A stretch of 64,000 bases of DNA from Caryophanales bacterium UBA6877 (GTDB lineage Bacteria; Bacillota_I; Bacilli_A; RFN20; CAG-826), in assembly GCA_002451465.1 (NCBI GenBank), contig DKCJ01000003.1:52020-116019 (forward strand). Reading direction: 5' to 3'. The notes under the pieces were generated by a model. It saw nothing but the letters and a program-made list of their open reading frames with translations. It was not told where the DNA came from and searched no databases. Within the stretch, counting starts at the first letter, position 1; every line of letters starts with the position of its first letter. Positions 46,473 to 54,993 of the stretch are shown here, piece by piece. The translations under genes and the position numbers were made by a program.

Positions 46473-47867
46473 ATGGAAAAAACAACAAACAAACCCTTAA
46501 AACTCAATTACAAAAGAACATTTATAATTGGCTTGTGCTTTTTTACTATTCTTTTGCTTTGGCAAGTTTATAACAGTCAATGCCCTATCATGCTTAATTA
46601 TTTGCTTAGGGATAAATTTGGAGGAACTGAAGCTCAATATGACTATATAGTCGGAGTTATAATGGCTTTAGATAATCTTGTCGCAATCTTTATGATTCCA
46701 TTAACGGGATACTTAAGCGATAAAACAAAAACTAAATTAGGTAAAAGAATGCCTTATATTATTGTTGGAACAGTATTATCGGTCATTGCTTTCCCATTCA
46801 TTGTTATATCATTTGTTTTAGATAGTCTCGTTGGACTTATAATATCAATGGCTTGCGTTTTAATTTTCATGTATTTATATAGAGGCCCAGCAGTCAGTTT
46901 AATGCCTGATATAACCCCAAAACCATTAAGAAGTTCCGCAAATGGTATTATAAATTTTGTTGGATATATTGGTGCTATTATGGGTGGGGCAATATATTTT
47001 GTACAAGCTTTTAAAATTCCAGATTATGATAAAAATGGCGGATATAAGAATAATATGAATGATTTTGATATCATTTTGCCATTTATTCTTGTTTCTATTT
47101 TAATGATTATTGCTTTAATTATTTTGGTTTCAACAATTAAAGAAAACAAAATACTTGAAGAGATGAAAGATGAGATGAAAAGAGGCGAAGAATTATCAAC
47201 CACCGCTGATAAAGTTGAAGAAAATAAACCTATGACTAAGAAAAATAAGAAAGATTTATTTTTAATTTTAACCGCTGTTCTTCTTTGGTTTATGGCCTTT
47301 AATGCTGTTGAAACTTTCTGGTCAATATATTGCACACAAACTATTGGTAATGATAAATCATCTTATACATTACCAACCACTATTATGGTTATTTCAAGTT
47401 TACTTACTTTCATTCCAGGAAGTATGTTATCAAATAAAATTGGAAGAAAATATACAATTGTTATTGGTATCGTTTGCTGTTTAGCTTGCATGACAACTTC
47501 ATGCTTTATAAATCAACCAAATGATTTTGAAAAATACAAAATTTTAATAATTATTTTATTCATTATCGCCGGAATTGGTTGGGCCTTAATAAATGTTGCT
47601 AGTTATCCAATGGTTGTTGAATTATCTCCAAACTCAAAAATTGGTAAATTTACTGGATATTATTATACAGCAAGTATGTTTGCACAAACCGTTACACCAA
47701 TTGTAATTGGTGCTATCATGTCTTTTTCAAGTTTTGGAAGAAAAGCACTTTTCCCATACAGCACTATTCTTTTTGCTTTAGCTTTGATTGCTTTTATGTT
47801 CATAAGCAATGTTAAACCTAAAAAAGAAAATAATAAAAAAGGTTTTGAAGCCTTAGATAACGATTAA
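46473..47867 (+). CDS. MFS sugar transporter, SLC45/GPH-like
   Basis: This 464-residue protein has twelve predicted transmembrane segments in two halves, joined by a charged loop at about 235-262 (ENKILEEMKDEMKRGEEL). The loop-2/3 motif GYLSDKTKTKLGKRMPYI and the YRGPAVSLMPDITPKPLRSSANG segment are typical of sugar:cation symporters of the SLC45/GPH kind. The substrate is not readable; a disaccharide or glucoside is plausible. The ribosome site AAGGAAG is 7 nt upstream. The next gene follows after 5 nt, so the two form an operon. Confidence 0.85.
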   Translation: MEKTTNKPLKLNYKRTFIIGLCFFTILLLWQVYNSQCPIMLNYLLRDKFGGTEAQYDYIVGVIMALDNLVAIFMIPLTGYLSDKTKTKLGKRMPYIIVGTVLSVIAFPFIVISFVLDSLVGLIISMACVLIFMYLYRGPAVSLMPDITPKPLRSSANGIINFVGYIGAIMGGAIYFVQAFKIPDYDKNGGYKNNMNDFDIILPFILVSILMIIALIILVSTIKENKILEEMKDEMKRGEELSTTADKVEENKPMTKKNKKDLFLILTAVLLWFMAFNAVETFWSIYCTQTIGNDKSSYTLPTTIMVISSLLTFIPGSMLSNKIGRKYTIVIGIVCCLACMTTSCFINQPNDFEKYKILIIILFIIAGIGWALINVASYPMVVELSPNSKIGKFTGYYYTASMFAQTVTPIVIGAIMSFSSFGRKALFPYSTILFALALIAFMFISNVKPKKENNKKGFEALDND

Positions 47868-47872
47868 GTTTT

Positions 47873-48802
47873 ATGCCATCACTATTAACACATTATTTAT
47901 TTTATAAAAATATAAACAAGAATAATGAAGATATTGGAATTATTGGTACGCAAGGACCTGATCCATTCTTTTATTATGGTAGCGCAATAAGCCCTACAAA
48001 AAGTGCAAGAAGTTTGAGAGCTTTTGGCACATTCTTACATAAACAAGACCCAGCAATTACTTTTAAATATTTATTAGAATACATATTAGGAAGTAACGCT
48101 AATGAAAAACCAATTTTAACTAAATATCTTCATGGTATGTTAGCGCACTATTTATTAGATAAAAATTGTCATCCATATATTTTTTATAAATCTGGTTTTG
48201 TTACCCCAAACGACAATAATAAATTTAAATACTTTAAAAACCATGCCAATATTGAATCTGGAATTGACGTTTTAATGATGGATCATTTTAAAGATAATAC
48301 AAAAACATATGAAGCCTTAAAATTCAATAAAAAAGACTTAAAAATTGTCTCAAAAATGATTTATAGTTTAGGCAAAGGTTGCTATAAAAATAAATTTATA
48401 CGAGAAAATAGCTTTTATAAAACCACAAAATCTATGAGATTTGTCACAAAATTTTTATACGATAAAAATGGTAAAAAGAAAAAATTCTTCGATAAATATT
48501 TATCTTTTACACCACTTTCTCCAATGTGTGAACCTAAATTAAAAGATATTAAACTAGATTTTTTAAATTTAAAACATAATATATTTAAAGATTGTGTAAC
48601 TAATCAAAATCCTAGAGATTGTGATTTTTATACATTATTCAATAACGCAAAAGAAGAATATAAAAAAGATGTCATTATTTTTGATAAAGTCTTAGAAAAC
48701 AAAGAAAAACCATCCATTGTCTACACAATGTTTAATAAAATTAATCATAATGGTTTTAAAATCGATGCAGAAATGAAATATTTTGATAGTTTTTATAAAT
48801 AA
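47873..48802 (+). CDS. Zinc-dependent phospholipase C-family protein
   Basis: This 309-residue protein carries the Zn_dep_PLPC pattern: MPSLLTHYLF with an early His, IIGTQGPDPFFYYG, and HGMLAHYLLDKNCHPYIFY with the HxxxAHYxxDxxxHP zinc site. There is no signal peptide, unlike the clostridial toxins, so it is a cytosolic relative that is common in gut Bacillota and whose substrate is unknown. It follows the transporter after 5 nt and converges with the next gene with a 3-nt gap. Confidence 0.82.
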   Translation: MPSLLTHYLFYKNINKNNEDIGIIGTQGPDPFFYYGSAISPTKSARSLRAFGTFLHKQDPAITFKYLLEYILGSNANEKPILTKYLHGMLAHYLLDKNCHPYIFYKSGFVTPNDNNKFKYFKNHANIESGIDVLMMDHFKDNTKTYEALKFNKKDLKIVSKMIYSLGKGCYKNKFIRENSFYKTTKSMRFVTKFLYDKNGKKKKFFDKYLSFTPLSPMCEPKLKDIKLDFLNLKHNIFKDCVTNQNPRDCDFYTLFNNAKEEYKKDVIIFDKVLENKEKPSIVYTMFNKINHNGFKIDAEMKYFDSFYK

Positions 48803-48805
48803 CAA

Positions 48806-49780
48806 CTATCTTTCATTTTGAAACTTAATTCCACCTTTGCTTCTAATTAAATCTAATAATTCCATTATATATTGCGTTTCATCTAAAGGCATTGATAAGG
48901 ATTCTATCATGCTTTTTTTAATACAATCATAAAATTCTATCCATTGATATTCATAGCCTGTCAAATTATTATCAGCTTCAAATGTTTTTATTAATTTTGG
49001 TGGACGATCATTAGAATAAATTTCAACTTTACGAGGATTATTAACATTATCAAATTTTATATATCCATTTGTTCCATATATATAACTAACTAAATCCATA
49101 TTCGATAACATTGAATTAATAGTTATTGCTCGTTCATTTTCGCCAAGACTAAATTTAAGAATGTCTAAATTATCAACTCCACTATTTGATAATTGAGTAT
49201 TAACATCAACAATTTTCATATCTTTTTTTGAAAACATTCTTACAAAATTAATTGGATATACGCCACAATCAAGTAAAACGCCTCCACCTAATGGATCTTG
49301 CATACGCTCTAAATCAAAAATTTTATAACCAATATTAGATAAATATAAATAAGGTTCACCAATAACATTATTTTTTAATTCTTCCATAACAGTTTTATTA
49401 AGAGACATAAATCTCGTCCATATAGCCTCAGCTAGAAAAACTTTGTTTTTCCTAGCTAGATCAATCGCTTCTCTCGATTCTTTTGAATTAATAGTAAAAG
49501 GTTTTTCGCAAACTACATTTTTGTTATTTTTAATTGCAAGAATCATAGTTTCAAAATGTAATTTTGCAACAACCGAAATATAAACAACCTCGACTTCATT
49601 ATCTTTTACAAGTTCTTCATAACTTCCATAAGCTTTTTTAAAACCAAACTCATTTTTGAATAAATTTGCACGTTCAAAATTACTTGCACTACAGGCATAT
49701 AATTCAAAATTATTCATATTTTTTAATACATCCGCCATTTTTTTAGCCATTTTTCCACAGCCAATAAATCCAATTTTCAT
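48806..49780 (-). CDS. Gfo/Idh/MocA-family NAD(P)-dependent oxidoreductase
   Basis: This 324-residue protein has the N-terminal Rossmann fold (IGFIGCGKMAKKMADVL), the VVCEKPFT motif with the catalytic Lys, and the C-terminal domain with GGGVLLDCGVYPINF containing the usual active-site Asp. It probably oxidises or reduces a sugar, inositol or glucoside derivative; the exact substrate is unknown. The ribosome site AAAGGAAG is well placed. It diverges from the phosphodiesterase gene. Confidence 0.88.
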   Translation of the reverse strand: MKIGFIGCGKMAKKMADVLKNMNNFELYACSASNFERANLFKNEFGFKKAYGSYEELVKDNEVEVVYISVVAKLHFETMILAIKNNKNVVCEKPFTINSKESREAIDLARKNKVFLAEAIWTRFMSLNKTVMEELKNNVIGEPYLYLSNIGYKIFDLERMQDPLGGGVLLDCGVYPINFVRMFSKKDMKIVDVNTQLSNSGVDNLDILKFSLGENERAITINSMLSNMDLVSYIYGTNGYIKFDNVNNPRKVEIYSNDRPPKLIKTFEADNNLTGYEYQWIEFYDCIKKSMIESLSMPLDETQYIMELLDLIRSKGGIKFQNER

Positions 49781-49807
49781 ATATAACTTCCTTTACGATT
49801 TAACTAA

Positions 49808-49833
49808 TATAATGTTATCATACTTAAAGTATG
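49808..49833 (+). promoter_or_regulatory. -10 box and operator-like palindrome before the phosphodiesterase gene
   Basis: TATAAT (49808-49813) is followed by the palindrome CATACTTAAAGTATG (49819-49833), a perfect 7-bp inverted repeat around one base, located at the expected transcription start. It could be a repressor site. The -35 region is weak. Confidence 0.5.
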
Positions 49834-49848
49834 AAGAAGGAATTTTTT

Positions 49849-50985
49849 ATGGAAGAAATAAAATTAAGTAAAGATAAATCACTAGTAAATTTAGCAAATT
49901 CAATTTTAAAACATTTTAAGTGCTTAACATATCATGATTCAATTCCTGAAATTGACGAAGTAATAAAAAATTCAAAAAAACAAAAAATTTGTTTATTTTT
50001 ATTTGATGCTCTTGGTAAATATATTCTAGAAAAATATAAAGATGACGCTCCTTTTTTATATTCTCATCGCTATTTAACAATGTATAGTGTTTTCCCACCT
50101 ACTACAGTTGCATGCACAACATCAGTCACAACTGGGAAATATCCGATTGAAACTGCTTATTTAGGATGGACACAATATTTTAAGGATTTAGATAAATATA
50201 TTGATATTTTTCCATCAACATACATAAATGAATCTTCGCCTGATTTCCCTTCAGAAAAACTTGGGTTTAACGTTCAAGAAAAATTATTAAAAGTAAATAC
50301 TATATTTGACGATATTAATAAAAAATATGGCAAAATAGTTGCTGTTCCAATCCAATCTTTTAACTACAAAAAATGCGATATTACTAATGAAGAATCTAAT
50401 TTATTATGGGCTGAGGCTGTTGATAAATCGCTTTCGCAAAATTTATTTACATATGCATATAATGTTTTTCCTGATTCATATATGCATGAATATGGTATTG
50501 ATGATATTCATGTAAAAAATGTTATTAAACAAATCAATGATATTGTTGAAAATTTGGTTAAAAAACATAAAGATACTCTATTTATTGGAATAAGCGACCA
50601 TGGAATGATTGATGTAAAAGAAATTGACATAAACAATATTCCTGGCTTTACTGATACTCTAGAAAGAAAATTAATTGCAATAGAAAAACGTTTTTCATCT
50701 TTTTTCGTAAAAGATGAAAAGAAATTTTTAGAAATTTATAATTCAAATCCAATTTTAAAAAAACATTTTATGTTAATAACAAAAGATGAAGTATTAAATA
50801 AACACTATTTTGGTTATAGTGAAAACATCAATAAATTTGCTTTAGAAACAATTGGTAACTATCTATTAATTGCATTAGATGAATATTATTTATCAGATAA
50901 AGCAAATAAAATACATTTTAAAGGACATCATGCAGGATTATCTAAACAAGAAAGAGAAATATATCTACAAGTTTATAATGCATAA
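49849..50985 (+). CDS. Alkaline phosphatase-superfamily phosphodiesterase/pyrophosphatase
   Basis: This 378-residue soluble protein has the metal and nucleophile pattern of type I phosphodiesterases: CLFLFDALGKY (metal Asp), PPTTVACTTSVTTG (nucleophile Thr), GISDHGMIDV (Asp/His) and GHHAGLS (His). Related proteins cleave nucleotide or phospholipid phosphodiesters. I start at 49849 because AAGGA lies 8 nt upstream; the ATG at 49831 would overlap the palindrome. The substrate cannot be inferred. Confidence 0.8.
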   Translation: MEEIKLSKDKSLVNLANSILKHFKCLTYHDSIPEIDEVIKNSKKQKICLFLFDALGKYILEKYKDDAPFLYSHRYLTMYSVFPPTTVACTTSVTTGKYPIETAYLGWTQYFKDLDKYIDIFPSTYINESSPDFPSEKLGFNVQEKLLKVNTIFDDINKKYGKIVAVPIQSFNYKKCDITNEESNLLWAEAVDKSLSQNLFTYAYNVFPDSYMHEYGIDDIHVKNVIKQINDIVENLVKKHKDTLFIGISDHGMIDVKEIDINNIPGFTDTLERKLIAIEKRFSSFFVKDEKKFLEIYNSNPILKKHFMLITKDEVLNKHYFGYSENINKFALETIGNYLLIALDEYYLSDKANKIHFKGHHAGLSKQEREIYLQVYNA

Positions 50986-51025
50986 TAAAATAAATGAAGT
51001 ATAAACCAAAAATGTGAATTCTCAA

Positions 51026-52294
51026 AGTAAATTCCGTTTATTCTTTAAATCCTGCTTTTAGTCTAAGAATAGTACAATTAATATATCCTGTTGGCTAAAA
51101 GGAAGTTTAAGATGTCACTTTTAACAGAAGAAAACAGGAAAAAAATTAGTTCCATGCTTGCTCATGGTAATAAATGCTGTGAAATAGCTGAAGAAATTGG
51201 ATGCGATCCAACAACAATTGCAAAAGAAATAAAACGAAACAGAATTATTTCTAAAGATGCTTCAAGCGGTCAAAATAAATTCCTATGTAGCAAAATTGAT
51301 AAATGGCCATATGTGTGTGGAATATGCAAAAATAAGCATATAGATTGTAGCTTTATGCAAATGAGATATGATGCAAAATTGGTCCAAAAGAAATATGAGG
51401 CAAAACTTCATAATTCTAAAAGAGGAATTAATCTAACAAAAGAGGAATATGATCAATTAGTAGAAACAATCAAAGAAGGAGTTAAAACAAAAAGATCTGT
51501 TTACGCTTCAATAAAAGCTAGTAAAATTGATGTATCTTTACCGACAATATATCGATATATTTCTGAAAAAAAGGTTCCAATCTCAAAAATGGATTTACCA
51601 TATGCTGTCACATATAAGAAAAGAAAGAGAAAAATAAAAGAGTACGATTACCCTAATAGTCAAATAGATAGGAGCAATCGTACTTATTTAGACTATCTTT
51701 CTTATATAAAGACTAGAAGCAACGAAATTACAGTCCAAATGGATTTCCTTGGCTCTATAAAGTCGGATAGCAAATCTATTTTATTATTAATACTTCTACA
51801 AATACACTTTATTTTTCTATATATAATTGTAAACAAGAATTCATTTAAAGCTGTTGAAACATTTAATTCAATTGAAAAGTTAATAGGATACAAAAAGTTT
51901 TGCAAGATAATTCCATCAATACTAACGGACAGAGATCCAAGCTTTTCAGACATTCAAAGAATAGAGTTTTCAAAAGAATTAGGAACTCAAAGAATATATC
52001 TATTCTTTTGCGATGAATTTAAAAGTAATCAAAAGGAGTCAGTGGAAAATACGAATAAGCAAATTAGAAAATTCTTTCAAAAAGGAAAATGAATAAACAA
52101 TTATAATCAAGAGTAGGTAACCTAATTACAAAGGCAATAAATGAAACACCACTTTTTTTACTAGATGGTCATTCGTCTAAAGAAGCATTTGCACTATTAT
52201 TCGATTTAGAAACATATACTAAATCATTATTCGGTGAGTAAATAATTAACAATCCAACAAAAAACCGGAAATTAGTCTAAGAAACTGAATTTAC
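51026..52294 (+). mobile_element. IS30-family insertion sequence, decayed
   Basis: A broken IS30-type transposase gene is bounded by imperfect inverted repeats AGTAAATTCCGTTT (51026-51039) and AAACTGAATTTACT (52281-52294), which differ at one base. The span of about 1.27 kb fits IS30. The 12-mer TTAGTCTAAGAA also occurs as a direct repeat near both ends (51058 and 52271). The exact outer edge and target duplication cannot be fixed by eye. Confidence 0.7.
51112..52241 (+). pseudogene. IS30-family transposase, frameshifted near the C-terminus
   Basis: The N-terminal HTH (LLTEENRKKISSMLAHGNKCCEIAEEIG) and the DDE core are visible: VQMDFLGSI, ILTDRDPSFSD in place of the usual TDNGxEF, and VENTNKQIRKFFQKG. 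The frame stops at 52092. Homologous C-terminal sequence continues in another frame from about 52107 to the stop at 52241 (LDGHSSKEAFALLF), so a frameshift plus extra stops broke the gene. The ATG at 51112 has AAGGAAG upstream. The element is probably immobile unless supplied in trans. Confidence 0.82.
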
Positions 52295-52414
52295 TATTAG
52301 TTTTTAGCATGCTCAAAATCTTAAAATAACAACTTTTCTCGTAGTAAATTCAGTTTTGTAGTAAAAAAATGTATTTAGTATAATAAAAAAATAACAATTC
52401 AAAAAACTGAATTT
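52281..52414. repeat. Extra copies of the IS terminal repeat
   Basis: AAACTGAATTTACTA (52281-52295) and TAGTAAATTCAGTTT (52342-52356) form a perfect 15-bp inverted pair, and AAACTGAATTT recurs at 52404-52414. Together with the left end at 51026 there are four related copies. The right side may hold the debris of a second insertion or a small non-autonomous derivative. No gene is seen in 52242-52448. Confidence 0.6.
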
Positions 52415-52448
52415 GGTTTCAGAATTTACGAATAACTTAATAAAAAAA

Positions 52449-54101
52449 TTATTTTTCTTTTTTCTTTTTTCCCTTAGCGAGATGTCGAGGATAAAAAGAG
52501 ATAAGCCATTTAGTAACAAACCCTAAAATAATAGGTTCAACGTTATTAATAATAATTAAATATAATTCAAACGAAGGCAAATAAATGTTCATTAATAAAG
52601 TGAATACGAAAGTGATTATATAGTAAATTCCCCACATTAAGCTAATTATTTTATTAGTAACTAAAAATAAAGGATTATTATAATATGTTTCATCATAATT
52701 ATTAATTGAATAATAAGCTGAAAGAGATAGTTTAAAAAATATTGATATTAGCCAACATAATCCAAACATTAAATAAGGAATTGAATTTATATAAATTGCA
52801 GCTTTATCTAAGAAAACTAAAGAAATTAAAGCAAAACAGATATTAAAACATAACGAAATATAATCATAAATAATTTTCTTAGTTTTAAACATTATTAAAT
52901 AAAATACTGCTATTAAAGAAATGCTAGCAATAGCTCCATAATAATTATCAATTGGTAAAGCAATAAAATTAATAATAAACGGAATAAGGAAATTAAGCAT
53001 CGAAGTCTTACTTTCTTTTTTATTAGCTTCAATATTTTTAATTGTACTATTATTGAAGCCAAAATATTTATTCCAATTTATCATTGTATTAAAATCACCT
53101 TCAACTTTATATAATCCTTTAAATAAAGCCTCATCGCCACTATACTTTTTACTAGCAATATCTTTCCATACAGTGATTGGTGTTGTGATTATTGTATCAG
53201 GTTTACTAAATTCATCTTTTTTAACTATTAGTCCATCTTTAGTTAAAATAATTTGATAATTTTTATTAATATCACTATATCTCATTTCAATAACTAAATC
53301 CTTATTTGGATAATTATTTTTATTATATAAATTTGCCATTTGTTTAGTAAAAATCAGTGCAGAATCAGCATCATTTTTTTGATTTTCATCATCTTTGCTT
53401 ACACCCCAACTATCATCGGCCCATTTTTCATAAACTTCTTTTGGATATAAATCAACACTTAATTTATCTAATAAATCTTTACTAACATTATTAGTTGTTA
53501 TAAACTCAGTCCCGGCATTCTTAACATCGCTTAAATAAAGATCAGTTCTATCTTTAAGTTCAGGAATATTAAATAATTCTCCTTGCCCAACAAATAATTT
53601 TAAATAATTATCTTTACCACAAATATGATTAAACATTGAAATTACAGCATCATAATTTTGTCTAGAAGTATAAAATCCACAAGTAGAAATTAATATAAAT
53701 TTTTGATGTGACTTATCATATCTAGATGGATGAGCACCTAAACCTACTCCCCCTTTATTTTCTACCATAAATGGAAGATTTAATGGTAATTCACGGTCTA
53801 TAAAATCTTTCATTAAACCAGGAACACTAAAATAATAAAGAGGAAACGAATAAATAATATAATCAGCGTTTTTAAATAATTCTAAATAATTATTCATATC
53901 ATCTTTAATTACACATTTTCCAGGAGTAACCTTCCAACAAGAAAAGCAACCTAAGCAATGTTTTAAATTACTATTACTTAAATTAATAACATCAATCTTC
54001 GAATTATTATTAAAATTTAATCCACTAACAAAGGCATTAGTGACCTTCATTGTATTACTACGATTCCCTTTAGGTGATCCATTAATAACTAAAATATTCA
54101 T
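52449..54101 (-). CDS. Flavodoxin-like NAD(P)H reductase fused to SCP2-like and membrane domains
   Basis: This 550-residue three-part protein is unusual. Residues 1-190 form a flavodoxin-like FMN reductase of the iron-sulphur flavoprotein type (ILVINGSPKGNRSNT; CLGCFSCWKVTPGKC, a four-Cys segment; YSFPLYYFSVPGLMKDFIDR). Residues about 265-350 resemble an SCP2/sterol-carrier domain (IILTKDGLIV, DTIITTPITVWKDI, GDEALFKGLYKVEGDF). From about 365 to the end there are about six transmembrane spans and a basic tail (KGKKKKEK). It may couple flavin redox chemistry to a membrane lipid or quinone. The domain assignments are from pattern alone. Confidence 0.7.
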   Translation of the reverse strand: MNILVINGSPKGNRSNTMKVTNAFVSGLNFNNNSKIDVINLSNSNLKHCLGCFSCWKVTPGKCVIKDDMNNYLELFKNADYIIYSFPLYYFSVPGLMKDFIDRELPLNLPFMVENKGGVGLGAHPSRYDKSHQKFILISTCGFYTSRQNYDAVISMFNHICGKDNYLKLFVGQGELFNIPELKDRTDLYLSDVKNAGTEFITTNNVSKDLLDKLSVDLYPKEVYEKWADDSWGVSKDDENQKNDADSALIFTKQMANLYNKNNYPNKDLVIEMRYSDINKNYQIILTKDGLIVKKDEFSKPDTIITTPITVWKDIASKKYSGDEALFKGLYKVEGDFNTMINWNKYFGFNNSTIKNIEANKKESKTSMLNFLIPFIINFIALPIDNYYGAIASISLIAVFYLIMFKTKKIIYDYISLCFNICFALISLVFLDKAAIYINSIPYLMFGLCWLISIFFKLSLSAYYSINNYDETYYNNPLFLVTNKIISLMWGIYYIITFVFTLLMNIYLPSFELYLIIINNVEPIILGFVTKWLISFYPRHLAKGKKKKEK

Positions 54102-54292
54102 GAAATAATTTTAAATTAATGTTAATTAAAAATTTGTAAATTTATTGTAAATATTATTTTTTAATTCATTACTTAAAAAAGTATATATATTTTTGCCAAT
54201 TGGATGCGGAAAAAACTTGGACTATAATAATGAAGACACGTCATTCTCAAACTTAAAAACGAAAAATAGCTTATTATTTTTCAAATAAAAAA

Positions 54293-54316
54293 TCTGACAC
54301 TACTAGAAGCATCAGA
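54293..54316 (-). terminator. Terminator-like hairpin downstream of the SdpI-like gene
   Basis: On the minus strand TCTGATGC pairs with GTGTCAGA (two G-U pairs), followed by TTTTTTATTT. It lies about 108 nt after the SdpI-like stop. Confidence 0.6.
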
Positions 54317-54359
54317 CTTAGCATTCGAATTTGTCTTTGTGCTATCGCTTTAATACAAA

Positions 54360-54411
54360 ACGCGACCCCTACTAGCAAAATGATACCCTTACTAGAAAAA
54401 CGATACCCCTT
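54360..54411. repeat. Tandem 20-21 bp repeats resembling IS21 terminal repeats
   Basis: About 2.6 copies of the unit ACTAG(C/A)AAAA(T/C)GATACCC(C)TT lie in tandem, beginning with a partial copy ACGCGACCCCT. Multiple short repeats of this kind are known at the ends of IS21-family elements, but no istA or istB remains, so this may be one orphan end. The assignment is from resemblance only. Confidence 0.5.
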
Positions 54412-54423
54412 AAAAATAGCTAT

Positions 54424-54885
54424 TTAACTAAAGAAATCATCTATATCCTGTTTTTTTAATTTTTCATTTTCAACAAGAGGCTTAATTGGTACTATATCCT
54501 CATTTTTAAATTTGTATCTACCATAAATTTCAATAAAAAGAGTAACAGGTATTAAAATGCCTATTGATGTTGCAAAAGAAATAACTATCCATGCAAACGA
54601 CCAACTATTTATTAACGATAAAATAAAAATAACTATATTAAGAATTAGAAAAATAGGCTGAGAAGCCATTGTAAAGTTAAAAAATATTTTATTACACCAT
54701 TTCCATCTATTTGTAGAAGATAAAGAAAACCAACTTCTATAGCCAAACGAATAATTTAATTCAGTTTTTCTTAATATAAATATCACACCTAAAATTAGAA
54801 AAATGAGGTTATAAATAATTGCTACGCATCCAAAAGTAATAACAAAGCTAAAATTTTCTATATTCGAAACAAGAATAGCAGGCAT
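54424..54885 (-). CDS. SdpI/YfhL-like membrane protein
   Basis: This 153-residue protein has four predicted transmembrane segments. Between the second and third it carries NYSFGYRSWFSLSSTNRWKWCNKIF, which matches the N-x-x-x-GYR-x(5)-S-x(3)-W-x(3)-N pattern of the SdpI family. In Bacillus, SdpI gives immunity to the SdpC toxin and senses it, but most family members are uncharacterised. No sdpC-like toxin is visible here. It lies next to a prophage boundary and IS remnants, so it may be host or cargo. Confidence 0.65.
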   Translation of the reverse strand: MPAILVSNIENFSFVITFGCVAIIYNLIFLILGVIFILRKTELNYSFGYRSWFSLSSTNRWKWCNKIFFNFTMASQPIFLILNIVIFILSLINSWSFAWIVISFATSIGILIPVTLFIEIYGRYKFKNEDIVPIKPLVENEKLKKQDIDDFFS

Positions 54886-54969
54886 GACTTCTTCATCTCT
54901 CTTTCTTAAATATTTTACTATAAAAGTGTCCTTTCCTCATAATTTTTAATTGAAAACGTTTTATAAAAA

Positions 54970-54993
54970 GACTAGGATTTTTACTTCCTAGCC
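54970..54993 (-). terminator. Terminator of the recombinase operon
   Basis: The stem GACTAGGA/TCCTAGCC (one G-U pair) has an 8-nt loop, overlaps the stop codon of the second recombinase, and is followed on the minus strand by TTTTTATAAAA. Confidence 0.8.

Larger units (their letters stand above)
54102..54423. other. Gene-free region with orphan promoter, hairpin and IS-like repeats
   Basis: No credible gene lies here. The plus strand has TTGGAT (54200-54205), a 17-nt spacer and TATAAT (54223-54228), a plausible promoter with no gene after it; a possible ATG at 54230 would encode only a few residues. A hairpin (54293-54316) and terminal-type repeats (54360-54411) follow. The region looks like the scar of one or more lost insertion elements. 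Confidence 0.55.

Noticed and set aside
54360..54411. Short tandem repeats considered as a CRISPR remnant
   Set aside because: Units are directly tandem with no spacers and only about 2.6 copies; no cas gene is present.
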